DNA from: Nocardioides luteus
Lineage (GTDB): Bacteria; Actinomycetota; Actinomycetes; Propionibacteriales; Nocardioidaceae
NCBI RefSeq assembly: GCF_000960475.2
Contig: NZ_JZDQ02000025.1
Span: 32,901-96,900 of the forward strand
DNA length: 64,000 nucleotides
Direction: 5' to 3'
How positions within the stretch are numbered: the first letter of the stretch is position 1; each line of letters begins with the position of its first letter. This document shows, in pieces, positions 14,016 to 22,885 of the stretch. Made by a program: the position numbers and the translations under genes. The notes under the pieces were generated by a model. It made no database searches and was not told where the DNA came from. It saw only the letters and a list, made by a program, of their open reading frames with translations.

Positions 14016-15312
14016 CCCTAGTCGGGCGATAGCCAGGAGGCGGCTGCGGGCCCGGAGGCTGCGGTCTGGGCGGGACCATCGGACGCCGGGGCGCGTCGTA
14101 CTCCATCTCCGCAGGGTCCACTGCCGGGCCGGGCAGGGTCATCGCGCCGATGATGGTGGTGATCGGCATCGCCAGCACCACGCCGATGCCCGCGGCCATC
14201 GTGGCGACGATCTCGCCGGCCATCTGCTCGGTCGTCAGTAGCGAGAAGAAGGTGCGGTCGTAGAGCTGGATCACCAGCAGCAGGGTCAGCGCGCTGCCGA
14301 CGTAGGCGAACACGATCGTGTAGATGGTCGAGGCGACATGGTCGCGTCCGATCCGCATCGCGCCCCGGAAGACGTCCCAGCGCGACGTGTGCGGGCCGGC
14401 GGCGCGCAGCTCCCACACCGCCGAGGCCTGGGTGATGGTGACGTCGTTGAGCGCACCCAGACCGGCGATGATCACCGCGGCGACCAGGAGGCTCTGCAGG
14501 TCGAGCGCCGCGTCGAGCGAGGAGAGCGTCTGACCGCTCTCCGAGCCCAGGCCGCTGAGCCGGCTCGCGCCGATCGCGAAGGTGCCGATCAGGGCGGTCA
14601 CCGTGACCCCGGCCAGGGTGCCGGCGAGTGCCACCGACGTACGCACCGAGAGGCCGTGGGTCGTGTAGAGCACCACGTAGAGGATCAGCACCGAGGAGAC
14701 CAGCGCGACCCACGCCGCGGGCTCCCCGGAGAGCAGCGCGGGCAGCAGGAACAGCCACACCACCGCCCCCGCGAACCCCAGCCCGAGCACCGCCATCAGC
14801 CCGCGCATCCGCGCGACGGCGATGACGCAGACCACGAAGAGACCAACCAGCAGGAGCAGCGGCGGGCCGCGCTTGACGTCGAAGAAGGCGTACGCCGCCT
14901 CCCCCTCCTTCTCGGTGCGCGAGAGCTCCACCTCGTCACCGGCCTCCAGCCCGGAGCGGGCCATCGGGGTCGAGATCTTGACCCCCACCTCGGTGCCGGT
15001 GTCGGGTCCGCTGGTGAGCTTCGCCGTGGCGGTGTCGCAGCCCTTCGGCTGCCCCTCGGCGGTGCACGGCGCGGAGACCGAGACCACGTCGGCGGTCTCG
15101 AAGACGACGCCCTTGGCGATGAACTGCTGGGATCCCTGGAGCTTGTCCACGGCGGCGCTGTCGGGCCACCAGACCGCGACCCCGACGACGGTGAGGACGG
15201 CGACGAGCACCAGCGAGACGGTCAGCACCATCCGCGGCAGCGACTCGACCTCCACCTCGGCGTCGTGCCCACCGTGTGAATGCCCGTGCGAGTGGCCGTG
15301 CGAGTGGCCCAT
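13843..15312 (-). CDS. YibE/F-family integral membrane protein
   Basis: YibE/F-family (PF07907-type) membrane protein, 489 residues as read. The ATG at 15312 opens a histidine-rich cytoplasmic start (MGHSHGHSHGHSHGGHD), then one helix, an extracytoplasmic beta-rich domain (about residues 45-135) and seven or eight helices. The function of the family is not established; the His-rich start suggests metal binding. The frame runs 173 bp into uppS, ending in a Pro/Gly/Arg-rich tail. A neighbouring frame has a TAG at 14018, just before uppS, so a frameshift near the proline-rich tail may hide an earlier true stop. It lies 7 bp downstream of recO on the same strand. Confidence 0.8.
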   Translation of the reverse strand: MGHSHGHSHGHSHGGHDAEVEVESLPRMVLTVSLVLVAVLTVVGVAVWWPDSAAVDKLQGSQQFIAKGVVFETADVVSVSAPCTAEGQPKGCDTATAKLTSGPDTGTEVGVKISTPMARSGLEAGDEVELSRTEKEGEAAYAFFDVKRGPPLLLLVGLFVVCVIAVARMRGLMAVLGLGFAGAVVWLFLLPALLSGEPAAWVALVSSVLILYVVLYTTHGLSVRTSVALAGTLAGVTVTALIGTFAIGASRLSGLGSESGQTLSSLDAALDLQSLLVAAVIIAGLGALNDVTITQASAVWELRAAGPHTSRWDVFRGAMRIGRDHVASTIYTIVFAYVGSALTLLLVIQLYDRTFFSLLTTEQMAGEIVATMAAGIGVVLAMPITTIIGAMTLPGPAVDPAEMEYDAPRRPMVPPRPQPPGPQPPPGYRPTRVAPREQAGPYPNTPPVRGYPAPGPQGPRPGARGDHHGRQRPMGQGAWPPPDQGPRRG

Positions 15313-15319
15313 CGTGTCC

Positions 15320-16048
15320 TCAGCTCTCGACGTATTCGAGCGACCGCAGGTTGCGGTCCAGATGCCAGGAGAGGTACGCAGCGACCAACCCGCTCGCCTG
15401 TCTGCTGGTCCGGTCCTCGGCGCGGCCGACGGTATCCCAGTCACCTGAGAGAAGCGCACCGAGGTGGGTCAGCGTCTCGGGCGAGGGCGTCGCCGAGCCC
15501 GGCACCCGGCAGGTGGTGCACAGCGCACCACCCATGGACACGTTGAACCACCGGTGCGGGCCCTCCAGCCCGCACCGCGCACACGCCTCGAAGGACGGTG
15601 CGTAACCGGCGACCGCCAGCGAGCGGAGCAGGTAGGAGTCGAGCACGTGCCGGGGAAGCCGGTCGCCCTGGGCGAGCACCCGCAGCCCACCGACGAGCAG
15701 CAGGTACTGCTGCGGCGCCGGCTCGCCCTCCTCGTGGACCAGCCGGTCGGCGGTCTCGAGCATCGCGGTGCCGGCGGTGTAGCGGTCGTAGTCGAGCCCG
15801 ATCCCGGCGTGGAACAGGGTGAGCGTCTCGGCCTGGGTGATCGTGTCGAGGTTGCGCCCCTCGGCGAACTGCAGGTCGACGTGGGTGAACGGCTCCAGCC
15901 GTGAACCCCATCGCGAGGTGGTGCGCCGCACGCCCTTCGCCACCGCACGCACCCGGCCGTGGTGGCGGGTGAGCATGGTGATGATGCGATCGGCCTCACC
16001 GAGCTTGTGGGTGCGAAGCACGATGGCCTCGTCGCGGTAGAGGGGCAC
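15320..16048 (-). CDS. recO: DNA repair protein RecO
   Basis: RecO, 242 residues, an OB-fold recombination mediator that helps load RecA onto SSB-coated DNA. The GTG at 16048 begins the conserved text (VPLYRDEAIVLRTHKLGEADRI). The N-terminal OB domain covers about 1-80. The helical part contains a zinc-ribbon pair, CARCGLEG and CTTC, about 20 residues apart. The position beside uppS matches the order in many actinobacteria. The promoter lies in the 70-bp gap divergent from the membrane protein at 16119; no box is clear enough to name. Confidence 0.92.
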   Translation of the reverse strand: MPLYRDEAIVLRTHKLGEADRIITMLTRHHGRVRAVAKGVRRTTSRWGSRLEPFTHVDLQFAEGRNLDTITQAETLTLFHAGIGLDYDRYTAGTAMLETADRLVHEEGEPAPQQYLLLVGGLRVLAQGDRLPRHVLDSYLLRSLAVAGYAPSFEACARCGLEGPHRWFNVSMGGALCTTCRVPGSATPSPETLTHLGALLSGDWDTVGRAEDRTSRQASGLVAAYLSWHLDRNLRSLEYVES

Positions 16049-16118
16049 GGCCCCATTCTGCCGCACCAGCCTGGGAGAACGCGGACACGCCGGGGCGAAA
16101 CCAGATGATAATGCCGCG

Positions 16119-17558
16119 GTGACCGACGTACGGACCCGCGAGCTGACCTTCGACCGGCTCAGCCTGTTCACCATGCTCTGGGCGGGACAGGGTCTGATCC
16201 AGCTGCTCACCTATGAGTACTTCCCCCACGACGCCCTCTTCGGTCTGCTCCTGGTGGCGACGCTCGCGGCGATCGTCCTTCCCCGACGCACGCCGGCGCT
16301 CGCCACGATGCTGGTGCTCAACCTGGCCTACTCGTGGGCACACCTCCCCTACCAGGTCAATCATCATCTGCTCGAGGACTGCATCAACCTGATCCTGCTC
16401 GGCGCGCTGGCCATCGCGTGGGTGCGGCGCAGGCAGGGCCGGGCCGACACCGACCTCCGCTCGGCGACGTACGAGGCCTTCTCGGGTCCGGCCCGCGGTG
16501 CCCTGGTCGTCGTGTATGTGTGGTCGGGGATCGCGAAGGCGAACACCGACTTCTTCGACCCGATGGTGGGGTGCGCGGCCACGCTGCTCGGCACCGCCCT
16601 CCACGCCGAGCAGAACAGCGCGATCGTGGCATGGCTCGCGACCCCGGCCGCGGCCGCCACCCTGGTCACCGAGATCGGCCTGGGGCTGCTGCTCGCCTTC
16701 CGCAGGACGCGGTTCCTCGCCATTCCGATCGGGCTGCTGTTCCACCTCTCCCTCGCGATGGTCCCGATCGCGGCGGTCCAGGCGTTCAGCTACGCCGCCA
16801 CCGCGACGTACGCCCTGTTCCTCAGCCCCGAGGTCGCCGCCGCGGCGAGCGACCTGGTCGGCAACGGCCTTCGCCGGCTACGCCGCCACCTGGCCGTGAC
16901 CCTCGCCGGCGCCGCGGTCGCGGTCGGTGTCCTGGTGGTCGCCGTCAGGCTGGCGTCCCGGGCGGTCGGGTCCGACGACGCCTTCACCTACGCCCGGGTG
17001 GGACTGTGGTTCCTCGGCCTCGTGGTTCTCGTCGTCGTCTACTTCCGGTCCATGCTCATGGTGGTACGCCGCGACGGGCCGCGTGCCGTCGCCGTCTCCG
17101 ACCCGCTGTTCACCGGATCGCCCGCGCTGTGGGTCGTGACCCTGCTCGTCCTGGTGAACGGCAGCCTCCCCTACCTCGGGTTCAAGACGCAGACGTCGTT
17201 CACGATGTTCAGCAACCTCTGGACCGAGGACGGCCGGACGAACCACTGGTTCATCAGCCCGGCCCTCCAGATCGGTGACTACCAGGGCGGCCTGGTCGAG
17301 ATCATCGAGACCGATGACCCCGAGCTGGGCGAGGTCGCCGAGGCCGGGCACCGGATGACCCGGTTCGAGTTCGAGCGGGCTCTGAGCGCGAAGGACGACA
17401 TCTCCGTGGTGTGCAGCTGCTACGGGCAGATCCGGCGCATCGAGAAGGTCGCCGGCGAGTTCACCGACTACGAGCCCCGCTTCTCCTACACCCCGTTCCT
17501 GGGGAAGGTGATGTCGTTCCGCACGGTGCCGGACGGCAAGGTCACCTGCACCCAGTGA
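16119..17558 (+). CDS. Multi-span membrane protein, HTTM-like (vitamin K carboxylase-like fold)
   Basis: A 479-residue membrane protein with about nine or ten hydrophobic segments between residues 15 and 350, then a soluble C-terminal domain of about 120 residues. The motif KTQTSFTMFSNLWTEDGRTN (about 350-369) resembles the end of HTTM-type proteins, and the internal HYQVNHH-like segment LPYQVNHHLLEDC fits as well. Similarity to that family is read by eye, so function is uncertain; no signal of gamma-carboxylase activity was seen. The C-terminal domain has a CSC pair (VVCSCYG). It starts with GTG at 16119, 70 bp from the divergent recO start. Confidence 0.6.
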   Translation: MTDVRTRELTFDRLSLFTMLWAGQGLIQLLTYEYFPHDALFGLLLVATLAAIVLPRRTPALATMLVLNLAYSWAHLPYQVNHHLLEDCINLILLGALAIAWVRRRQGRADTDLRSATYEAFSGPARGALVVVYVWSGIAKANTDFFDPMVGCAATLLGTALHAEQNSAIVAWLATPAAAATLVTEIGLGLLLAFRRTRFLAIPIGLLFHLSLAMVPIAAVQAFSYAATATYALFLSPEVAAAASDLVGNGLRRLRRHLAVTLAGAAVAVGVLVVAVRLASRAVGSDDAFTYARVGLWFLGLVVLVVVYFRSMLMVVRRDGPRAVAVSDPLFTGSPALWVVTLLVLVNGSLPYLGFKTQTSFTMFSNLWTEDGRTNHWFISPALQIGDYQGGLVEIIETDDPELGEVAEAGHRMTRFEFERALSAKDDISVVCSCYGQIRRIEKVAGEFTDYEPRFSYTPFLGKVMSFRTVPDGKVTCTQ

Positions 17559-17649
17559 CCACGCCGCCGACCTCACGTCGCAGCCACATGATGGCAACGA
17601 CGCGTGTGGGTCAACGTGATCGGCGGGCTCGTCTCCTATCGTGCCGGTC

Positions 17650-18474
17650 ATGAGCTCACCAGGCATCGCGACCGCGCCGCCCCAGCCCGCGCACGACGAC
17701 CGCGAGCCCGGCACCGCCGCCGGACCGCCGGTCACCCACGTCGACTGGCTGATGCTGGCGCTCGCGGTCGTCTCGGTGGCGGCCGTGGTGTGGGTGTCGT
17801 TCTGGGACGTCTCCCAGGTCTGGTACGACCGGGTCGTCGTCGCCGACTACATCGTCTGCGGCATCTTCGCGATCGAGTTCCTGGTCCGCTGGCTCCGCTC
17901 GGGGCTCGGCTGGATGTTCCCGCTGCTCTACTGGTACGAGCTGCTCGGCATGATCCCGCTCGGGCTCGCCGCCAGCCCGGCCTTCCGTGGCTTCCGGCTG
18001 CTGCGGATCGTGCTCATCCTGCTCAGGCTGATGCGCGCCGCCGACCGTGCCTTCGGCGACCGGGTCTCGGCGTACGTCGTGGGGAGGTTCTCGGGCGCCA
18101 TCGTCAACGCGATCCGCAAGCCGATCACGGTCGCGGTGCTCGACGAGGTCATCGCGGTGATCCAGACGGGCAACTACACCCGGCACATCTCCAGCGCGAT
18201 CGAGGAGAACCGGGCCGAGATCGACACCCTCATCATCGACCTCATCCGTCAGGACCAGGCGACCGGGAAGCTGCGCTACCTCCCCTTCCACGACGACGTC
18301 GTCCGGCTGGTGGCCGACACCGTGCTGCGCCTGGTCGACGAGGGCCTGGCCGACCCGCGGGTCCACGAGATCATCTCCGACGCCATCCGCGAGTCCGCCA
18401 AGGAGCTGCGCGAGAACATCGGCACGGACCAGCACGCCGCGGTCAAGCTCGACCAGGAGCGGTTCGGGAAGTAG
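17650..18474 (+). CDS. Voltage-sensor-like membrane protein without a pore
   Basis: A 274-residue protein with four membrane helices (about residues 35-57, 65-90, 95-118 and 122-142) that read as the S1-S4 voltage-sensor domain of potassium channels. S2 has IFAIEFLVRWLRS, S3 has WYELLGMIPLG, and S4 (FRGFRLLRIVLILLRLMRA) carries arginines at regular spacing. No pore loop or TVGYG-type selectivity filter follows. Instead there is a helical cytoplasmic part of about 130 residues, rich in Glu, Asp and Ile. It could be a channel fragment, a voltage-sensing regulator or a proton channel-like protein. A GTG at 17641 would add three residues. Confidence 0.65.
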   Translation: MSSPGIATAPPQPAHDDREPGTAAGPPVTHVDWLMLALAVVSVAAVVWVSFWDVSQVWYDRVVVADYIVCGIFAIEFLVRWLRSGLGWMFPLLYWYELLGMIPLGLAASPAFRGFRLLRIVLILLRLMRAADRAFGDRVSAYVVGRFSGAIVNAIRKPITVAVLDEVIAVIQTGNYTRHISSAIEENRAEIDTLIIDLIRQDQATGKLRYLPFHDDVVRLVADTVLRLVDEGLADPRVHEIISDAIRESAKELRENIGTDQHAAVKLDQERFGK

Positions 18475-18483
18475 ACCTGTCCG

Positions 18484-19881
18484 CTACGTCGGCTCCTGGG
18501 TGATCAGGGGCGCCAGCCGTCTGACCGCCTCCCGGAGACGGTCAGGGGTCGTCGCCGCGTAGCCGATCACCAGGCCCGGCGGACCGTCTCCCTGGCGGTG
18601 CCGGGACAGCGGATGAACCGCGATGCCCGCCTCGAGCGCGGCCTCGGCGACGGCGGTGTCGTCGATCCCGTCGGGAAGCGTCGCCAGTACGTGCAGCCCG
18701 GCTGCCACACCCCGGACCCGAGCGGCCGGCAGATGCTCGGCGAGCGCCTCGAGCAGGGCGTCGCGACGGGCCTTGTGGCGCGGCCGGACCAGTCTCAGGT
18801 GGCGCTCGAAGGCACCCGAGGTGAGCATCCGCGCCAGGGTGATCTGGGGCAGCGCGGGGCTGGCCAGGTCGAGCCAGTAGCGCTCCTCGACCAGCTCCTC
18901 CTGCATGCCGGGCGGGGCGATCAGCCAGCCGATCCGCATCGCCGGCGCGAGCGTCTTGGAGACACTGCCGAGGTGGACGACCCGGTCGGGAGCGAGTCCC
19001 CTCACCGCCGCGACCGGCGGCCGGTCGTAGCGGTGCTCGGCGTCGTAGTCGTCCTCGATCACCAGCCGGTCCGGACGTGCCCGGACCCAGTCGATCAGCG
19101 CCCGCCGCCGCTGCGGAGAGAGCACCACCCCGGTCGGGAACTGGTGAGCAGGGGTCACCACGACCGCATCGACCCCGGTCGCCTCGAGCGCCGCCACGTC
19201 CAGGCCGTCGCCGTCCACCGGCACCGGGACCGTGGTCATGCCCCACCGCTGCAGGTGCACGCGGCCGCCGTAGGAGCCCGGCTCCTCGAAGCCGACCACG
19301 GTCCTGCCGCGCTTCTCCAGCCAGCGCGCCAGGAGCACGAGTCCCTGGGCGACGCCGTTGACCACCAGGATCTCGTCCGGCGAGACCGTGATGCCGCGGG
19401 TGCGGCCGAGCCAGACCGCGAGCGCCTCCCGCAGCGCCGGCACACCGCGCGGGTCCCCGTAGCCGAGGTCCGCGCTGCCGATCTCGCCGAGCACCTCGCG
19501 CGACGCCTTGGCCCACGCTGCCCGCGGGAACGCGGAGAGGTCCGGCACCCCCGGGGAGAGGTCCAGGTCAGGGGTCGGCAGCCGGGTGGCGGCACCGAGG
19601 CGGCGTACGGCTCCGGGGACCGCGCTCACCCGGGTCCCGCCGCCGCTGCGCGCCGCGAGCAGCCCCTCGTCGGTGAGTCGCTGGTACGCCTCGACGACCA
19701 CCCCGCGTGACACCCCGAGCTGGGTGGCGAGCGAGCGCGAGGCCGGCACCCGCGCGCCGACCGCGAGCCGGCCGTCGGCCACCGCGTCGCGCAGGGCACC
19801 GGTGAGCCAGCTCGCCAGCCCACCCGCCGGCACCCCGGCCGGATCGAGCTGGAGGAAGTCGGCACCGGTCACTTGGTCCAC
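18484..19881 (-). CDS. MocR/PdxR-type regulator (GntR DNA-binding domain fused to aminotransferase)
   Basis: A 465-residue MocR-family regulator. The N-terminal winged helix of the GntR type (about residues 20-85) includes PASRSLATQLGVSRGVVVEAYQRL. The C-terminal class I aminotransferase-like domain (about 110-460) keeps the PLP lysine in GSVSKTLAPAMRIGW, with IEDDYDAEHRYD before it. Such proteins usually bind PLP or an aldimine as effector. It starts with GTG at 19881 and is divergently transcribed from an EamA permease; a palindrome between them (19895-19920) is the probable operator, so it most likely controls the permease gene and perhaps itself. Confidence 0.9.
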   Translation of the reverse strand: MDQVTGADFLQLDPAGVPAGGLASWLTGALRDAVADGRLAVGARVPASRSLATQLGVSRGVVVEAYQRLTDEGLLAARSGGGTRVSAVPGAVRRLGAATRLPTPDLDLSPGVPDLSAFPRAAWAKASREVLGEIGSADLGYGDPRGVPALREALAVWLGRTRGITVSPDEILVVNGVAQGLVLLARWLEKRGRTVVGFEEPGSYGGRVHLQRWGMTTVPVPVDGDGLDVAALEATGVDAVVVTPAHQFPTGVVLSPQRRRALIDWVRARPDRLVIEDDYDAEHRYDRPPVAAVRGLAPDRVVHLGSVSKTLAPAMRIGWLIAPPGMQEELVEERYWLDLASPALPQITLARMLTSGAFERHLRLVRPRHKARRDALLEALAEHLPAARVRGVAAGLHVLATLPDGIDDTAVAEAALEAGIAVHPLSRHRQGDGPPGLVIGYAATTPDRLREAVRRLAPLITQEPT

Positions 19882-19894
19882 TCTTCCACGACGA

Positions 19895-19920
19895 GTTTGG
19901 ATCTGTCAGCCAGACCAAAC
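19895..19920. promoter_or_regulatory. Palindromic operator between mocR-type gene and eamA-type gene
   Basis: The 58-bp gap holds a good inverted repeat: GTTTGG (19895-19900), one base, TCTG, a 4-5 base centre, CAGA, and CCAAAC ending at 19920. It sits between divergent starts at 19881 and 19940, where a MocR regulator would be expected to act. No convincing -35/-10 pair was picked. Confidence 0.6.
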
Positions 19921-19939
19921 CGAGGCGAACCTCGTAGAC

Positions 19940-20929
19940 ATGACCACCGAAGCCCTCCCCCGCCCCGACACCCCCGACACCCCGGCCGCCGGCTCCGGGT
20001 CCCACCGCGGCATCCTGCTCGGCATCGTCTTCGCCGCGGCCGGGATGGTCTGCGTCGGCAGCAGCGTCGCGGTCTCCGCGGCGATCACCGACGCCCCGCT
20101 CTTCACCCTGCAGACGGTCCGGTACGCCCTCGCCGCCCTGCTCCTGCTCGTGGTCGCGCGCGTCACCGGCTGGCAGGTGCCACGCCCGCGCGGTCGCGAG
20201 TGGCTCTGGCTGGCCGGGGTGGCCACCGCCGGCCTGGTGCTCTTCAACATCGGCGTCGTCCGCGGCGTCGCCCACGCCGAACCTGCGGTGATCGGCGTCG
20301 CCGTCGCGGCCGTCCCGATGCTGCTCGCGGTCGTCCCGGCGATCGCGACCCGCACGCTCCCGGCTCGCGCGGTGATCGTCGGGGCGATGGTCGTGACGGC
20401 GGGAGCCGTGCTCGTCGAGGGGTTCGGGAGGACCGATGCGGCCGGGGTCGGCTACGCCCTCCTGGTGCTGGTCTGCGAGGCCGGCTTCACCCTTCTGGCG
20501 GTTCCGGTCCTCCCCCGCCTGGGCGCCTTCGGGGTCTCGTTCCACTCGGTGTGGATGGCGACCGCGGGCATGGCCGTCATCGGCGTGGCGACCGAGGGAC
20601 CGGCCGCCGTGACGACGCTCGACGCCGTCGACCTGCTCGCCGCGCTCCACCTGGCCGCGGTCGTCACCACGCTCGCGTTCCTGCTCTGGTTCACCGCGGT
20701 CAGGCGCCTCGGCTCCGGCCGCGCCGGCCTGTTGACCGGGGTCGTGCCCGTGGCGGCGGCCGGCCTCGGCGTACCTCTCCACGGGATCGTGCCCGGCCCG
20801 ATGGTCTGGCTGGGCACGGCGGTGGTCGCGCTGGGCCTGGTGATCGGGCTGCAGGAACCGCCGAGTCGGCGCGTTGGAACGCGCCGACTCGGCATGTTCC
20901 GGCGGAGCGTCAGCCGCGCGGGATCGTGA
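19940..20929 (+). CDS. EamA/DMT-family permease
   Basis: Drug/metabolite transporter family permease, 329 residues, with ten predicted helices as two EamA repeats (about residues 25-160 and 170-305). The ATG at 19940 follows directly after the promoter region shared with the MocR gene; the upstream part of the longer frame is noise. Substrate is unknown, but an amino-compound or vitamin B6-linked substrate would fit the regulator (inference). The last 24 codons read through a strong hairpin and give an Arg-rich tail (PPSRRVGTRRLGMFRRS), which suggests that the natural stop has been lost or that the tail is relaxed. The end overlaps leuA by 20 bp. Confidence 0.82.
   Translation: MTTEALPRPDTPDTPAAGSGSHRGILLGIVFAAAGMVCVGSSVAVSAAITDAPLFTLQTVRYALAALLLLVVARVTGWQVPRPRGREWLWLAGVATAGLVLFNIGVVRGVAHAEPAVIGVAVAAVPMLLAVVPAIATRTLPARAVIVGAMVVTAGAVLVEGFGRTDAAGVGYALLVLVCEAGFTLLAVPVLPRLGAFGVSFHSVWMATAGMAVIGVATEGPAAVTTLDAVDLLAALHLAAVVTTLAFLLWFTAVRRLGSGRAGLLTGVVPVAAAGLGVPLHGIVPGPMVWLGTAVVALGLVIGLQEPPSRRVGTRRLGMFRRSVSRAGS
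20854..20900. terminator. Strong hairpin between convergent permease gene and leuA
   Basis: A perfect 16-bp stem, GCCGAGTCGGCGCGTT (20860-20875) against its complement (20878-20893), is flanked by a second short stem GGAAC/GTTCC (from 20854 to 20900). It lies inside the 3' end of the permease coding sequence, just before the leuA stop. This is the likely two-way terminator for the convergent pair. Confidence 0.75.
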
Positions 20930-22669
20930 CCGCCTGGGCGCGGTTGGCCGCGCAGACGACGGCCCGCAGGGAGGCGGTGACGATGTTCTCGTGGATGCCG
21001 ATGCCCCACACGATCTCGCCGGCGATCTCACACTCGACGTACGCAGCCGCGGCCGCGTCGCCACCGGCTGAGAGAGCGTGCTCGGCGTAGTCGAGGACGC
21101 GGATCTCGGCGCCGGCCTCCTTCAGCGCGTCGACGAACGCCGCGACCGGACCGTTGCCGACGCCCTTGTAGGTGCGGACCTCGCCACGGACGCGGGGGCG
21201 ACGACCTGCTCGTCGCCGCCCTCGGCGTCGGTCACCGAGGACCAGCTCTCCAGGGCGTACGGCTCCTCGCGCTCGAGGTACTCAGCCGAGAAGATCGACC
21301 AGATCTCCTCGGGGCTGACCTCGCCGCCCTCGGTGTCGGTGTGCTGCTGGACGACACGCGAGAACTCGATCTGCGCGCGACGCGGCAGATCCAGGGAGTG
21401 CTCGGTCTTGAGCAGGTAGGCCACGCCGCCCTTGCCGGACTGGCTGTTGACCCGGATGACGGCCTCGTAGGTGCGGCCGACGTCCTTGGGGTCGATGGGC
21501 AGGTAGGGCGCCTCCCACGGGATCTCGCTGACGTCCTTGCCTGCCTCGGCGGCGATCCGGTCGAGGTCCTCCAGGCCCTTCTTGATGGCGTCCTGGTGGG
21601 AGCCGGAGAAGGCGGTGTAGACCAGGTCGCCGGCGTAGGGGTGGCGCGGGTGGACGTTGATGTTGGTGACGTACTCGACGGTGCGGCGGATCTCGTCGAT
21701 GCCGCCGCCGACGGTGAAGTCGACCTGCGGGTCGATGCCCTGGGAGAAGAGGTTCATGCCCAGGGTGACCAGGTCGACGTTGCCGGTGCGCTCGCCGTGA
21801 CCGAACAGGCAGCCCTCGACACGGTCGGCGCCGGCCATCAGGCCGAGCTCGGTGGCCGCGACCGCGGTGCCGCGGTCGTTGTGCGGGTGCAGCGAGATGG
21901 CCGAGTGCTCACGGCGGGTCAGGCCGCGGCCGAAGTACTCGATCTGGTCGGCGTAGGTGTTCGGCGTGGACATCTCCACCGTGGCGGGCAGGTTGAGGAT
22001 GATCTCGCGGCCGGCCTCCGGCTGCCACACGTCGCTCACCCGCTCGCAGACCTCGAGCGCGTAGTCGGTGTCGGTCTGGGTGAAGATCTCGGGCGAGTAC
22101 TGGTAGCCGAAGTCCTCGGTGCCGATCAGCTCGGGCACGTGCTCCTCGGCGTACTTCATCACCATCTCGGTGCCGCGCACCGCGATCCCGATGCACTCGG
22201 CCGGGGTCACGTTGAACACGACCCGGCGGAACAGCTCGGCGGTGGCGTTGTAGAGGTGGATCGTGGCGCGCGGGGCCCCGGCGATCGACTCGGCGGTGCG
22301 CGAGATGAGGTCCTCGCGTGCCTGGGTCAGGACCGAGATCTGTACGTCGTCGGGGATCCGGTCCTCCTCGATCAGCTTGCGCACGAAGTCGAAGTCGGTC
22401 TGGCTCGCGCTCGGGAAGCCGACCTCGATCTCCTTGTAGCCCATCGCGACCAGCAGCTCGAACATCCGCAGCTTGCGGGCCGGGGTCATCGGGTCGATCA
22501 GGGCCTGGTTGCCGTCACGCAGGTCGGTGGAGAGCCAGCGCGGCGCCTTGGTGATCTTCTTGGCGGGCCAGGTGCGGTCGGGGACGTCGACGGGCACGAA
22601 CGCGCGGTAGCGCTCGAACGGCATCCCCGACGGCTTCTGCTGGTTGCTGGAGTTGCTCAGGTTGGTCAT
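20910..22669 (-). CDS. leuA: 2-isopropylmalate synthase with an apparent 1-base frameshift
   Basis: LeuA, first step of leucine synthesis: condenses acetyl-CoA with 2-oxoisovalerate. The ATG at 22669 opens the frame, with the metal and substrate motif LSTDLRDGNQALIDPMTPARK near residues 46-66 and HNDRGTAVAATELGLMAGAD further on. The open frame stops at 21122, but the family's C-terminal regulatory domain is readable in the next frame down to a TGA at 20910-20912 (VGNGPVAAFVDALKEAG, IVWGIGIHENIVTASLRAVV). The shift falls at a run of five G (21194-21198 on the plus strand); one more base restores about 587 residues. It is either a sequencing error or a recent mutation removing leucine feedback control. 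Confidence 0.9.
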
Positions 22670-22739
22670 GCGGAATCCTCATCGGGTGGGAGCGAGTGCC
22701 GGCGCACGTCGAACCTCCGCAGCGAGGGAGTCCGGCTTC

Positions 22740-22781
22740 TCAGACCCCGCTGCGGCAGCTAAGGAGGAGGCTGCGCATCAT
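22740..22781 (-). CDS. leuL: leuA leader peptide (attenuation), 13 residues
   Basis: Upstream of leuA on the same strand, ATG-ATG at 22776-22781 opens a 13-codon frame, MMRSLLLSCRSGV, with three adjacent leucine codons, and stops at 22740-22742. This matches leucine leader peptides known from actinobacterial leuA genes. CCGCAGCG and its complement (22717-22724 and 22748-22755) can pair downstream of the Leu codons. Stalling at scarce leucyl-tRNA would change RNA folding before leuA. It is too short for automated ORF calling. Confidence 0.85.
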   Translation of the reverse strand: MMRSLLLSCRSGV

Positions 22782-22885
22782 GACTCGGTAACAATAACAG
22801 AACAGAACTGGCAGACTGGCCGCGCAGGCGATTGATCCTCAAACACTGAGACACCGAAGTGTGACGACGAAGGGGAGGAACGGGC

